From NCBI GenBank assembly GCA_025458465.1, contig JALOSK010000054.1, positions 1-18,868 of the forward strand: DNA of 18,868 nt, in the 5' to 3' direction. Numbering within the stretch: the stretch's first letter is position 1; each line of letters opens with the position of its first letter. The notes beneath the pieces were generated by a model. It was not told the origin of the DNA and did not search any database. It saw nothing but the letters and a program-made list of their open reading frames with translations. This document shows positions 1 through 9,051 of the stretch, piece by piece. Made by a program: the position numbers and the translations under genes. Source of the stretch: Sandarakinorhabdus sp. (lineage in GTDB: Bacteria > Pseudomonadota > Alphaproteobacteria > Sphingomonadales > Sphingomonadaceae).

Positions 1-17
1 AAACAGGGGAGATGACG

Positions 18-3000
18 ATGCGCGCGATGTGGCTGGCCAGTGCAGGTGTGGCAGCGGTGCTGGTGGCTGGCGCTGCCGTGGCGGCAGAGCCGGCCAAGCC
101 GGACGCCAAGGGTGTCGAAGCCTATTTCAGCGGGCTGAAGTGGCGCAACATCGGGCCGGCGCGCGGCGGCCGATCCATCTCCGCATCCGGCAGCGTGGCG
201 CGGCCCAATGAATATTGGTTCGCGGCCACGGGCGGCGGCCTGTGGAAAACCACCGATGGCGGGGTGTCGTGGAAACCGATGACTGATGGCAAGGTGGACA
301 CCGGCGCCTTTGGCGGCGTCGCCGTGTGCGAGGCCAATCCGGATATCGTCTATGCCAGCACCGGGGAAACCCAGCTGCGTGGCAACATCCTGCCCGGCAA
401 CGGCGTGTGGAAAACCACCGATGGCGGCAAGACGTGGGCGAAGATCGGCCTGGCCGAGGTGCAGAATTTCAGCCGGGTGCGTATCCATCCCAAGGATTGC
501 GATACGGTGTTTGTCGGTGGTTTCGGCCATTATGGCGCCGAGAACCCTGATCGCGGCGTCTATCGCACCAGGGACGGCGGCAAGAGCTGGACCAAATCGC
601 TGTATCGCGACGCAAGGACCGGCGCTGTGGACATCAGCATCGATCCGGCCAACCCCGATGTGATCTATGCCGCGATGTGGGAGGCCTGGCGCAAGCCGTG
701 GGGCATGTCCAGCGGCGGGCCGGGCAGCGGCCTGTTCAAGAGCACGGACGGCGGCAACAACTGGATGGAAATCACCCGGGCGCCCGGCCTGCCGCAGCAG
801 GGCCTGGTGGGCAAGATCGGCGTGAGCGTCTCGCCGGCCGATCCCAACCGCGTCTATGCCATTGTCGAGCATGAGGCCGCCGGCGGCGTCTATGCCAGCA
901 GCGATGCCGGCAAGACCTGGGAAAAGCGCAACGACAGCCGCGATCTGCGCCAGCGCGCCTTCTATTACACGCGCATCGTGGCCGACCCGAAGGCGAAGGA
1001 TCGCGTCTATGTGCTGAACGTCGATTTCTTCCGCTCGGATGATGGCGGCAAGACCTTCCCCAGGAAGATCAAGGTGCCGCATGGCGACAATCATGATCTG
1101 TGGATCGCCGCCGACAACAACAGCCGCATGGTGCAGACCAACGATGGCGGCGCCAATGTGAGCGTGAATGGCGGGGACAGCTGGACCCGGCAGGATTTTT
1201 CCACCGCGCAGATCTATCGCCTGGGCCTCACCGGCCACACGCCGCCCTTTGCCTGCGGCGGCCAGCAGGACAACAGCACCATCTGCGTGCCGGTGCGCGG
1301 CCACGGCCATGAAAATGTGCTGGGCGGCGCCTATGGCTTTGCCGCCGGCGGCGGCGAGAGCGGCTATGTCACCAGCGATCCGCGCAATCCCGACATCTTC
1401 TATGCCGGCAGCTATGGCGGCCTGTTGACGCGTTATGATCACGCCACCGGCCTGCGCCGCGTGATCAACGTGCGGCCCGACAACCCGATGGGCTATTCGG
1501 CCGGTGATATCGCCGAGCGGTTCCAGTGGACCTTCCCGATCGTGTTCGATCCGCACGAGCCGGGCACGCTGTATGTCACCTCGCAGCATGTCTGGCGCAG
1601 CCGCAACGAAGGCCAGAGCTGGGAGAAGATCAGCCCTGATCTCACCGCCCACAAGCCGGAGACGCTGGGCCCATCGGGCGGGCCGATCACGCTGGACCAG
1701 ACCGGCGTTGAAACCTATGCCACGGTGTTCGCGCTGGCACCGTCGCGCCGGGAAAAGGGCGTGATCTGGGCCGGCAGCGATGATGGGCTGGTGCACATCA
1801 CCCGCGATGGCGGCGCCACCTGGGCCAACATCACCCCGCCGGCGCTGCCGCAATTCACCAAGATCACCACCGTGGAAGACAGCCCGCATGCAGCCGGCAC
1901 CGCCTATGTTGTGGGCCATCGCTTCCTGATGAATGATTTTGCGCCGATCGCCTTCAAGACGACCGATCACGGCAAGACGTGGACGGACATCTCCAAGGGC
2001 CTGCCCAGGGACGAGATGGTGCGTTCGATCCGCGAGGACACGGCACGCGCCGGGCTGCTCTATCTTGGCACCGAACGCGGCGTGAAGGTGAGTTTCGACG
2101 GCGGCGCGGCCTGGCACGCGCTGCAGGCCAATCTGCCATCGGTGCAGGTGTCCGATCTGGCTGTCTCGGGCTCTGATCTTGTCATCGCCACCCATGGCCG
2201 CGGCTTCTGGGTGATGGACAATGCCGGCCTGCTGCGGCAGGTCGATCCAGCGGCCAGCAAGGGGGCGAAGGCCGATACGCGGCTGTTCGCGCCGACAACG
2301 GCGGTCCGCGGATTGGATGGCGGTGTGGCCATCGATTATCATCTGGCCGCCGTGCCGAAATCGCTCGCCATCGAGATTCTGGCCGCAGACGGCACGCCGA
2401 TCCAGCGTTTCGAGGGCAAGCCGGAGGCACCGAAGAAGGAAGAGGGCGAGGATGGCCCCAAGGGCCCGCCCACGGCCGGGATGAAGGCCGGGATGAACCG
2501 CTTCATCTGGAACATGCGCCACAAGGGCTTCACCGAGTTTGACGACATGATCCTGTGGGCGGCCGGCAATCGCGGGGTGATGACGCTGCCGGGCAGCTAC
2601 AAGGCGCGGCTGGTGGTGGATGGCAAGGCCCAGGAACAGGCCTTTTCCATCGCCGCCGATCCGCGCGCCAAGGCCAGCGCGGCCGATCTGAAGGCGCGCT
2701 TCGATCTGGCCCAGGCCGTCACCGCCAAGGTGAGCCAGGCCAACGAGGCGGTGCTGCTGGTGCGCGGTATCCGGGCGCAGGTGGATGCGCTTGGGACGGC
2801 GGGTAAGCCGGTTCCGGCGCAGGTGCCGGCCCTGATGGCGAAGCTGTCGGCCATCGAGGCCGAGGTCTATCAGGTGAAGAACCGCAGCCGGCAGGACCCG
2901 CTGAACTATCCGATCAAGCTGAACAACAAGCTGGCGGCGCTCATCGGGATCATCGAAAGCGCCGATGCTGCCCCCACCGAGGGCACGCGTACGGTGTTCG

Positions 3001-3182
3001 CCGATCTTTCGGCGCAGCTGGACCGGCACCTCGCCGCGCTGGATGCCGCGCTGGCGCAGGACATGCCGGCGGCCAATGCGGCGCTGAAGGCGGCGGGGCT
3101 GAAGCCGCTGGAACGCAAGGCGCTGCCGGCGTCCACAGGCAGCAAGCCGGGCAGCGACGAGGATGGCCGCAAGCTGTGGTGA
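18..3182 (+). CDS. Secreted BNR/VPS10-like beta-propeller repeat protein
   Basis: A 1054-residue protein that starts with a clear Sec signal peptide: a basic n-region, a long Ala/Val core and cleavage near AVAAEP. About eleven Asp-box (BNR) motifs of the form S/T-x-D-G-G-x-x-W follow across roughly residues 60-700, for example KTTDGGVSW, KTTDGGKTW, RTRDGGKSW, KSTDGGNNW, ITRDGGATW and KTTDHGKTW. Such motifs mark sialidase- or sortilin-type beta-propellers. The last 250 residues carry a second region with the motif GMNRFIWNMRH and a helical tail, as in large bacterial proteins annotated as VPS10/sortilin-like glycosyl hydrolases. Substrate and enzymatic activity are unknown, and I see no sialidase Arg triad that I could defend. 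I prefer the ATG at 18 to the one at 12 because AGGGGAG at 5-11 touches the first and sits 6 nt from the second. The gene stands alone and ends inside a UUCG hairpin. Confidence 0.88.
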   Translation: MRAMWLASAGVAAVLVAGAAVAAEPAKPDAKGVEAYFSGLKWRNIGPARGGRSISASGSVARPNEYWFAATGGGLWKTTDGGVSWKPMTDGKVDTGAFGGVAVCEANPDIVYASTGETQLRGNILPGNGVWKTTDGGKTWAKIGLAEVQNFSRVRIHPKDCDTVFVGGFGHYGAENPDRGVYRTRDGGKSWTKSLYRDARTGAVDISIDPANPDVIYAAMWEAWRKPWGMSSGGPGSGLFKSTDGGNNWMEITRAPGLPQQGLVGKIGVSVSPADPNRVYAIVEHEAAGGVYASSDAGKTWEKRNDSRDLRQRAFYYTRIVADPKAKDRVYVLNVDFFRSDDGGKTFPRKIKVPHGDNHDLWIAADNNSRMVQTNDGGANVSVNGGDSWTRQDFSTAQIYRLGLTGHTPPFACGGQQDNSTICVPVRGHGHENVLGGAYGFAAGGGESGYVTSDPRNPDIFYAGSYGGLLTRYDHATGLRRVINVRPDNPMGYSAGDIAERFQWTFPIVFDPHEPGTLYVTSQHVWRSRNEGQSWEKISPDLTAHKPETLGPSGGPITLDQTGVETYATVFALAPSRREKGVIWAGSDDGLVHITRDGGATWANITPPALPQFTKITTVEDSPHAAGTAYVVGHRFLMNDFAPIAFKTTDHGKTWTDISKGLPRDEMVRSIREDTARAGLLYLGTERGVKVSFDGGAAWHALQANLPSVQVSDLAVSGSDLVIATHGRGFWVMDNAGLLRQVDPAASKGAKADTRLFAPTTAVRGLDGGVAIDYHLAAVPKSLAIEILAADGTPIQRFEGKPEAPKKEEGEDGPKGPPTAGMKAGMNRFIWNMRHKGFTEFDDMILWAAGNRGVMTLPGSYKARLVVDGKAQEQAFSIAADPRAKASAADLKARFDLAQAVTAKVSQANEAVLLVRGIRAQVDALGTAGKPVPAQVPALMAKLSAIEAEVYQVKNRSRQDPLNYPIKLNNKLAALIGIIESADAAPTEGTRTVFADLSAQLDRHLAALDAALAQDMPAANAALKAAGLKPLERKALPASTGSKPGSDEDGRKLW

Positions 3183-3198
3183 GGCCTTCGGGCCTCAC
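3179..3198 (+). terminator. UUCG-capped hairpin at the end of the BNR gene
   Basis: GTGAGGCC, TTCG and GGCCTCAC form a perfect 8-bp stem with a UUCG tetraloop. The stop codon of the BNR gene (3180-3182) lies in the left arm. No T-run follows directly, so it may act together with the hairpin array and T-run further downstream. The fold is seen directly; the terminator role is inferred from position. Confidence 0.55.
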
Positions 3199-3297
3199 GC
3201 CTCCCGGCCCGAGGCCGGACGGCCTCACGCCTCCCGGCCCGAGGCCGGACGGCCTCATTTCTCCCGGCCCGAGGCCGGACGGCCTCATTTTTCCCGG
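3191..3297. repeat. 30-bp tandem repeat array, each unit forming a hairpin
   Basis: There are three full 30-bp units (3191-3220, 3221-3250, 3251-3280) and a 17-bp partial unit (3281-3297). Units 1 and 2 are identical. Unit 3 differs at three adjacent positions (ACG to TTT in the context CTCACGCC). Each unit boundary creates a 6-bp stem GAGGCC / GGCCTC with a GGAC loop, at 3211-3226, 3241-3256 and 3271-3286. The partial unit contains the last codons and the stop of the HlyD-like gene on the minus strand, so the array probably grew by duplication of that gene end with its hairpin. It separates two convergent transcription units and is not a CRISPR, because there are no spacers. Confidence 0.85.
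3271..3295 (+). terminator. Hairpin plus T-run, intrinsic terminator for rightward transcription
   Basis: GAGGCC-GGAC-GGCCTC at 3271-3286 is followed by ATTTTT and then CCC. It is the only hairpin of the array with a run of five T, so it is the best intrinsic terminator for transcripts coming from the BNR gene. On the minus strand the same hairpin lacks a U-tract. Confidence 0.5.
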
Positions 3298-4592
3298 AAC
3301 GCGCTGTCCGAAATCTGGGTGATCGGGCTGAGCAGGTAGGAGAGGACGGAGCGCTTGGGGCCGAGCAGATTGGCTTCGGCCAGCATGCCGGCGCCCAGCG
3401 GCAGGCAGCGGCCGGACTTGGTGGGGAAACAGGCGTTGTTCAGCGCCACCCGCACCAGGAAATGCACCTCGCCGCTGCGTTCATCCACCACGGCATCGGG
3501 CGCCACCGCCTGCACCGTGCCATCCAGCGCGCCATAGATGCCGTAATCATAGGCGGTGATGCGCACGCGTGCCTTCTGGCCGGGCTGCACGAAGCCGATA
3601 TCGGCCGGCGACACGCGGGCTTCCACCAGCAACTTGTCTCCGGCCGGCACCATTTCCACCAGTGGTTCGCCCGGCGCCACGGCCGAACCGGCGGTCGTCA
3701 CCTTCAGGCGGCTGATCACTCCGGCCATGGGCGCGCGCACTTCGGTGCGGGCCAGCCTGTCGGCCAGCGCCGGTTGCTGTTCGTTGCGGGCGGCCAGTTC
3801 GGCCTGGGTGTTGGCCAGTTCCTCGGCCGCGCGGGTGCGGAATTTCAGATCCACCGCCGTCACGCCGCGCTGCGCTTCCACCAGTGCGGCGCGGGCGCGG
3901 TTCAGCGCGGCTTCGGCGGCGCGCAGGGCCGATTGCGCCTGCGCCCGCTGGCTGGAGGCACGGTCAAGGCTGAGCGCCGGTTCGGCACCCTGTTGCACCA
4001 GCGGGCGGATCACCGCCTCCTCGCGTTCAGCCAGGCGCAGCGCCTCGCGGCGCTGGGACAGATTGGCCTCGGCCTCGCCCACGGCGCGGCGGGCCTGTTC
4101 GGCACGGGCCAGCGCCATCGACCGTTCGCCGGCCAGCGCGCTGGCTTCGGTGCGGGCGAGCGCCTGCTCGCTGGCGCGGATGGTGGGATCGATGGCCTTG
4201 AGATCGGGGGTGTCCAGCCCCGGCGCCTGCCCGGTGGCGGCCGCCGAAAGCCGCTGCGCGCGGGCGTTCAACGCATCCAGGCTGGCCTGGCCGGCCGCCG
4301 CGTCAGACGCGCGCAGCACCGGATCGAGCCGCACCAGAAGATCGCCCTTCTTCACCCGCTGCCCGGGCCGCACGCGGATTTCGGCCAGCGTGCCGCCTTC
4401 AAGGTTGGACAATATCTGCAACTGCGATGCCGGGATCAGCCGGCCCGGCGCGGTGATCGTCACGTCCAGCCGCGCAATCGCTGCCCACAGCAGCATGATT
4501 GTCGTGAACGCTGCGATGGCAAACAGCAGCAGGCTGGGAAAGTCCTGCTCTTTCAAGCGGACCGCGCCGAGCCGATCGGATAGCCGGCTCAT
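3285..4592 (-). CDS. HlyD-family type I secretion periplasmic adaptor
   Basis: The membrane-fusion subunit of a type I secretion system. It bridges the inner-membrane ABC transporter and the TolC-like channel encoded just upstream in the same operon. The protein has about 435 residues. A short cytoplasmic N-terminus is followed by one membrane segment (about residues 18-40), then a biotinyl-lipoyl-like half (LEGGTLAEIRVRPGQRVKKG). A long Ala/Arg/Glu-rich coiled-coil hairpin covers about residues 100-270, followed by the second lipoyl half (VRAPMAGVISRLKV) and a beta-barrel domain. The ATG at 4592-4590 overlaps the stop of the ABC gene as ATGA, so I prefer it to the in-frame ATG at 4607, which would add five residues. 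The stop codon lies in the 30-bp hairpin array. Length and order fit the PrtE/LapC type of adaptor. Confidence 0.9.
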   Translation of the reverse strand: MSRLSDRLGAVRLKEQDFPSLLLFAIAAFTTIMLLWAAIARLDVTITAPGRLIPASQLQILSNLEGGTLAEIRVRPGQRVKKGDLLVRLDPVLRASDAAAGQASLDALNARAQRLSAAATGQAPGLDTPDLKAIDPTIRASEQALARTEASALAGERSMALARAEQARRAVGEAEANLSQRREALRLAEREEAVIRPLVQQGAEPALSLDRASSQRAQAQSALRAAEAALNRARAALVEAQRGVTAVDLKFRTRAAEELANTQAELAARNEQQPALADRLARTEVRAPMAGVISRLKVTTAGSAVAPGEPLVEMVPAGDKLLVEARVSPADIGFVQPGQKARVRITAYDYGIYGALDGTVQAVAPDAVVDERSGEVHFLVRVALNNACFPTKSGRCLPLGAGMLAEANLLGPKRSVLSYLLSPITQISDSAFREK

Positions 4593-6385
4593 TTCGGCCG
4601 GCCCCATTTCTGGCTGGTCCAGCCCACCGGGCCGGTGGGCGAGGGCGGCGGCGGCGGGGTGGGCCGTTCCGGCATCTGGCCGGTCTGCCCGCCCAGGCTG
4701 CGCAGCACGGCATCGCGCGGGCCATCGGCAACAATCTTGCCGTTCGCCATCACGATCACCCGGTCCACCAGTTTCAGCATCGCCGGACGGTGGGTAACCA
4801 GCAGCACGGTGCGGCCGCGCAATTCATCGATCAGCCGTTCCACCAATTGGCCTTCGGCCTGATTGTCCATCGCGCTGGTGGGTTCATCGAACACCAGCAC
4901 CGGCGGTTTGCCGGCCAGCGCGCGGGCAATGGCGATGCCCTGTTTCTGGCCGCCCGAAAGCCCCTCGCCGCGATCGGCCAGCATCAGATCAAAGCCGTTC
5001 TCGATGGCGCCGATGATTTCATAGGTGCCCGACAGCCGGGCAGCGCGCAGCATTTCGGCATCGTCGATGCCCGGATCGCGCAGGGTGATGTTGTCGCGAA
5101 TGGAGCCGGAAAACAGCGTCACATCCTGCAGCACCGCGCCGACATTCTGTTTCAGATCATCGGGGTGGAACTGGCGGATATCGGCCCCGTCGATCAGCAC
5201 CTGGCCGCTGTCGGGCTGATAGAGGCCAAGCGCGAGGCGGGCGATGGAGGATTTGCCGGAGCCCACCTTGCCGATGATGCCAACACGTTCGCCGGGCTGT
5301 ATCTTCAGCGACACGCCGGAAATCGCCGGCTGGCCCTTGCCGGGGTAGCGGAAGGTCACGTCCACCAGTTCGATGCCGCCCTTCAGCCACAGGCGGCGCA
5401 CGCTGGCGTTGCTGCCCGGTTGAGCCGGGATGGCCATGAACTGATCGAGGCGCGCGATGGCGGCGCGGGTGGCCGAAAGGCGGGTGAGCAGGCTGGCGAC
5501 CTGGCCCAGGGGCGCCACCACCCGGCCCGACAGGATGGAGGCGGCGATCAGCGCGCCCGATGTGAGGCCGCCATCGGCAATCAGGAACACGCCGTGAATG
5601 ACGGTGCCGACATAGGCGATGGTTTGCGCCGATTGTGCGACGTTGATGGCCACGGCCGACAACAGCCGGCTGGACAGCGCACTGCCGGCATTGTCGGCCA
5701 CGGCCTGGCGCCAGCGCGCTTCCAGCATCGGCCCGGCGCGGCCGGCCTTCACGGTTTCAAGCCCCGAAACCGTTTCCACCACCACGCCCTGCTTGGAAAA
5801 GCCCTGGCCCAGATTTTCGCGCGCCAGCCGATCAAGCGTGGGCTGCACGGCAAGGCTGGCCAGCACCACCACCGGCACCATCAGCAGCGGCACCATCACC
5901 AGCGGGCCGCCGATCATCGCGATCACGGCCAGGAACAACAGCACGAACGGCAGATCAACCAGCGCCACCAGCGTGGTGGAGGCCAGCGTTTCGCGCACGG
6001 TTTCCAGTTCGCGCAGCAGGCCGGAAAAGGCGCCGGACGAACCCTGCCGATCAGCCAGCCGCATGCCCAGCAGGCGGGCAAACATCTGGTTGCCCAGCGC
6101 CGCATCGACATCGCGGCCGGCGATATCGACAAACCAGCCGCGCAGCACCCGCAGGATGAAATCGAACAGCAGCACCACGCCAATGCCCACCGACAAGGCG
6201 ATCAGCGAGGCGGTGGCGCCCGATGGCACGATGCGGTTGTAGACCACCATCGAGAACAATGAGGAGGCCAGCGCGAAGATGTTGGTGAACAGCGCCGCCA
6301 GGCCAGCCCGATAATAGGTGGCGCGATGGGCGAGCAGCGCATCGACAAGCCACGGGGGCAACCAGCGGACGAGAATATCCTTCAT
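4589..6385 (-). CDS. Type I secretion ABC transporter, permease-ATPase fusion
   Basis: The inner-membrane energy-coupling subunit of the type I secretion operon, 598 residues. The N-terminal half is an ABC exporter membrane domain with several hydrophobic helices (about residues 25-310). The C-terminal half is the nucleotide-binding domain: Walker A GKVGSGKSS (Lys378), signature LSGGQ (about 476-480), Walker B VLVFDEP (Asp500-Glu501) and a switch His in VTHR, all intact. It starts directly at the transmembrane region and lacks both the N-terminal C39 peptidase of bacteriocin exporters and the degenerate C39-like domain of HlyB/LapB, so it resembles the shorter PrtD-type exporters. The C-terminal tail is unusually proline-rich (PERPTPPPPPSPTGP). 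ATGA overlaps join it to the TolC-like gene (6382-6385) and to the adaptor (4589-4592), which indicates translational coupling of all three. Confidence 0.93.
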   Translation of the reverse strand: MKDILVRWLPPWLVDALLAHRATYYRAGLAALFTNIFALASSLFSMVVYNRIVPSGATASLIALSVGIGVVLLFDFILRVLRGWFVDIAGRDVDAALGNQMFARLLGMRLADRQGSSGAFSGLLRELETVRETLASTTLVALVDLPFVLLFLAVIAMIGGPLVMVPLLMVPVVVLASLAVQPTLDRLARENLGQGFSKQGVVVETVSGLETVKAGRAGPMLEARWRQAVADNAGSALSSRLLSAVAINVAQSAQTIAYVGTVIHGVFLIADGGLTSGALIAASILSGRVVAPLGQVASLLTRLSATRAAIARLDQFMAIPAQPGSNASVRRLWLKGGIELVDVTFRYPGKGQPAISGVSLKIQPGERVGIIGKVGSGKSSIARLALGLYQPDSGQVLIDGADIRQFHPDDLKQNVGAVLQDVTLFSGSIRDNITLRDPGIDDAEMLRAARLSGTYEIIGAIENGFDLMLADRGEGLSGGQKQGIAIARALAGKPPVLVFDEPTSAMDNQAEGQLVERLIDELRGRTVLLVTHRPAMLKLVDRVIVMANGKIVADGPRDAVLRSLGGQTGQMPERPTPPPPPSPTGPVGWTSQKWGRPK

Positions 6386-7815
6386 CGCGGGGTTAACGGC
6401 GGCCCACCGGCTGGGCTTGCGCTGCCGTCGATCTGGCGCAGCAAAGTGCCGCGCCGCGCCAGCAGCAGCCAGCGCGCCACGTCGTGCCGCAGTTCGGCAT
6501 CCACCAGTTGCAGCCCGGCTTCGAACTGTTCGCGTTCGGCGGCGAGCAGATCGAACAGGGTGCCGCGCGCTGCGCCGAAGCGCACCGCGAACAGATCGCG
6601 TGCACGGGTGGCATCCTCGAACGCGCGATGCTGGGCGGGCAGGGCTTCGGCCAATGCGGCGGCCTGGGCTTCGGCTTCGGCCAGCTCGCGGGTGTTTTCC
6701 AGTTCCAGCCGCTGCGCCAGATAGCGGGCGCGCCGCGCCGAGGCGTTGAGTTCGGCCACCCGCGCGGCTTCGGCGCCGCCGGTGGAGAAGCGCGCCGTCA
6801 TCGAGACAAGGGCGCGCACATCGTAATCCGGGCGGCCACCGCGCAGCAGATCAAAGCTGCTGCCCGTGACCCGTGCATCGAAGCGCGGCATGCGATCGGC
6901 TCCGGCCGCACGGGCTGCGAGACGGCGCGATTCCGCATCGGCACGCGCGGCCTTCACATCGGGCAGCTCCGTCACGGTCGGTTCGTTTTCGGGCAGGCCG
7001 GCGCGGGCCGGTTCGGGCGGGTTTGGCCCGAACAATTCCGCCAGCCTTGCCCTGGCGGCGGCTTCGCGGCGGCGCAGTTCGGCCACCCGGCCGCGGGCCT
7101 GTGCGGCCGCCGTGGCGGCGCGGGCTTCATCGGCGGCACTGTCGGCGCCGGCCTCGGTGCGGGCCTTCACGCCATCGGCAATGCGCTGCAACCGTTCCAC
7201 ATGCGCTTCGCCCAGCGTCAGCGCGTGGCGGGCGGCAATGCTGTCATGCCAGGCGGCAATCACCGCCACGGCGGCATCCAGCCGGGCCTGCTGCAGATTG
7301 GCTTCGGCGGCATCCTCGCCCAGCCGGCCGGCGCGGATGCGGGCCGATGTGGCGCCCCAATCCACCAGCAACTGGTTGATCGATCCGATGGCATCGGTGC
7401 GGCGACGCGGGATCAGGCTTTCGAAGATGGTGGCCGGCCGTTCGAAGCTGCGCGCCACCGTATCGGCGGTTTGCAGATCAAGGCCCAGAACCGGGAACAG
7501 CCGGCTGCGTGCCTGCGTCGTCTGGGCTTCGGCCACATTCACGCCTTCGCGGCCTTCGCTCACCACCGGCAGCGCATCGATGGCGCTGCGCAGCGTGCCG
7601 GGCAGATCGTTCACCGGCCGGGCGGTAAGCGCGGACAGCCAGGCACGATCAGCCGCAGACGCCGCTGCCATCGTGTCAGGGCTGGCGACGCCGGCAGCCA
7701 GCGCCGGCACGGGCAGGCTGGCCAGTGCCAGCAGGCCGGCAATCCGCAGCGGGCCGCGCCCCAGAAAGCCGGAGGCCATCAACGAGCCGCCAGACGTCAA
7801 AAAGCCTATGGGCAT
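6382..7815 (-). CDS. TolC-family outer membrane channel of type I secretion
   Basis: The outer-membrane/periplasmic tunnel component, about 477 residues from the chosen start and first gene of the secretion operon. A signal peptide is visible (PLRIAGLLALASLPVPALAA). Two long repeats of amphipathic, Ala/Arg/Glu-rich helix follow, typical of the TolC outer membrane efflux fold, with the usual internal duplication: one module with VAEAQTTQARSRLFP, a second with ELPDVKAARADAESRR. The open frame extends upstream to a TTG at 7872 with no useful ribosome site. The ATG at 7815 has AGAGG seven bases upstream. An ATG at 7779 would give the shortest signal peptide but has only weak upstream pairing. The stop overlaps the next gene's start as ATGA. 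No RTX-type substrate gene lies beside it. Confidence 0.87.
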   Translation of the reverse strand: MPIGFLTSGGSLMASGFLGRGPLRIAGLLALASLPVPALAAGVASPDTMAAASAADRAWLSALTARPVNDLPGTLRSAIDALPVVSEGREGVNVAEAQTTQARSRLFPVLGLDLQTADTVARSFERPATIFESLIPRRRTDAIGSINQLLVDWGATSARIRAGRLGEDAAEANLQQARLDAAVAVIAAWHDSIAARHALTLGEAHVERLQRIADGVKARTEAGADSAADEARAATAAAQARGRVAELRRREAAARARLAELFGPNPPEPARAGLPENEPTVTELPDVKAARADAESRRLAARAAGADRMPRFDARVTGSSFDLLRGGRPDYDVRALVSMTARFSTGGAEAARVAELNASARRARYLAQRLELENTRELAEAEAQAAALAEALPAQHRAFEDATRARDLFAVRFGAARGTLFDLLAAEREQFEAGLQLVDAELRHDVARWLLLARRGTLLRQIDGSASPAGGPPLTPR

Positions 7816-7953
7816 CAACGCGCCTCTGGTTCCCTGTCTGGCCGGCCGCCGGTTGTGGACGGTGGCCGGCAACCTTTATTGACGTGTGTGATACCCCCTT
7901 CACCGGCCTTGAGCAAGGCGCGGTTGGGCGCGGTGCGGTGGTGTCAGCGTGGT

Positions 7954-8964
7954 TCAGCCGGCGTTTTGCACGCTCTGTTCGATGGCGCCGAAGATGCCAT
8001 GGTGATGTTCGTCCAGCATCTCGATGCGCACCACGTCGCCGGGGCTCAGCCACGGCGTGGCCGGCGCGCCGGCCACGATGGTTTCCACCATGCGCTGTTC
8101 GGCGATGCAGGCATAGCCGCGGCCGCCTTGCGCGCAGGGCTTGCCGGGGCCGCCGGCCGCGTCGCGATTGGACACGGTGCCCGAACCGATGATGCTGCCG
8201 GCGCCGATGTGGCGGGTCTTCGCCAGATGGGCGATCAGCGTGCCGAAATCGAACGTCATGTCGGTGTGGGTTTCCACCCGCCCGAACGGCTGGCCATTGA
8301 TGTCGATATTCAGCGTGCCAACCAGCTTGCCGTCCTGCCAGCGGTTGCCCAGCGCGGCCGGCGTCACCAGCACGGGCGACAGCGCGCTGGCAGGCTTTGA
8401 CTGGACGAAGCCGAAGCCCTTGGCCAGTTCATCGGGAATGAGGCCGCGCAGGCTGATGTCGTTGACAAGGCCCACCAGCCGGATGGCGGCCAGTGCCTCT
8501 TCGCGGCTGGCGCCCTGGCGCACGTCGCCGGTCACCACCACCACTTCGGCCTCCAGATCGAGGCCCCAGGCCGGATCGTGAAAGGGGATGGGATCGCGCG
8601 GGGCGATGAAGTGATCGCTGCCGCCCTGATACATCAGCGGATCGTGCCAGAAGCTGGCTGGCAGCTCGGCGCCGCGCGCCTTCCGCACCAGTTCGACATG
8701 GTTCACATAGGCGCTGCCATCGGCCCATTGATAGGCGCGGGGCAGGGGTGCCGCGGCATCGCGTTCGTGAAAGCGGGCGTGCGGCACGGCATCGTGGGAG
8801 AGGGACAGCGCCACCCCTTCCAGCACCGGGGCCGCGCGATCCCAATCATCCAGCACCGATTGCAGCGTGGGATACATGGGCGGCGGCGCGGCGCACCACG
8901 CCAGATCATCGGAGACCACGACAAGCCGGCCATCACGGCCGTGTTTCAGGGAGGCAAGTTTCAT
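7954..8964 (-). CDS. Fumarylacetoacetate hydrolase family protein (probable fumarylacetoacetase)
   Basis: Probably hydrolyses fumarylacetoacetate to fumarate and acetoacetate, the last step of tyrosine/homogentisate degradation, in the cytoplasm. At 336 residues it matches the short bacterial form. The FAH catalytic domain fills the C-terminal two thirds. Metal ligands of the family are visible as Glu138 and Glu140 (LEAEV) and Asp169 (VNDIS), followed by the conserved [14 protein letters not shown] loop and the SGTVSN motif. The N-terminal region is the small lid domain of this group. It lies about 1.8 kb from the 4-hydroxyphenylpyruvate dioxygenase gene, which supports fumarylacetoacetase over other FAH-family hydrolases or isomerases acting on related acyl-pyruvates. 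It is transcribed divergently from the dehydrogenase gene at 9052. The ATG at 8964 has only a weak ribosome site. Confidence 0.87.
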   Translation of the reverse strand: MKLASLKHGRDGRLVVVSDDLAWCAAPPPMYPTLQSVLDDWDRAAPVLEGVALSLSHDAVPHARFHERDAAAPLPRAYQWADGSAYVNHVELVRKARGAELPASFWHDPLMYQGGSDHFIAPRDPIPFHDPAWGLDLEAEVVVVTGDVRQGASREEALAAIRLVGLVNDISLRGLIPDELAKGFGFVQSKPASALSPVLVTPAALGNRWQDGKLVGTLNIDINGQPFGRVETHTDMTFDFGTLIAHLAKTRHIGAGSIIGSGTVSNRDAAGGPGKPCAQGGRGYACIAEQRMVETIVAGAPATPWLSPGDVVRIEMLDEHHHGIFGAIEQSVQNAG

Positions 8965-9051
8965 GGGCCATTGCTGAACCCGTTTGTCGCGGCTGGCAAG
9001 CCTTGGCGGCGCCGCCGTGCGGGCCTAAAAGACCGGCAAAGGAGTTTCCCG

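Noticed and set aside
2950..3288. Minus-strand frame with a repeated RPSGLGPG peptide
   Set aside because: It is the translation of the 30-bp tandem DNA hairpin array plus sequence antisense to the BNR gene, not a real repeat protein.
3191..3297. Possible CRISPR array
   Set aside because: The 30-bp units are directly contiguous, with no spacers and no cas genes.
4790..6262. Long open frame on the plus strand opposite the ABC transporter
   Set aside because: It is His/Gln-rich with no recognisable domain and lies wholly antisense to a gene with intact catalytic motifs; high GC content readily creates such frames.
7902..7920. Possible terminator hairpin GCCTT-GAGC-AAGGC after the FAH gene
   Set aside because: Only a 5-bp stem and no U-tract on the minus strand.
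6484..8400. Very long open plus-strand frame across the TolC-like and FAH genes
   Set aside because: It spans two well-supported antisense genes and their gap, is compositionally odd and has no domain.
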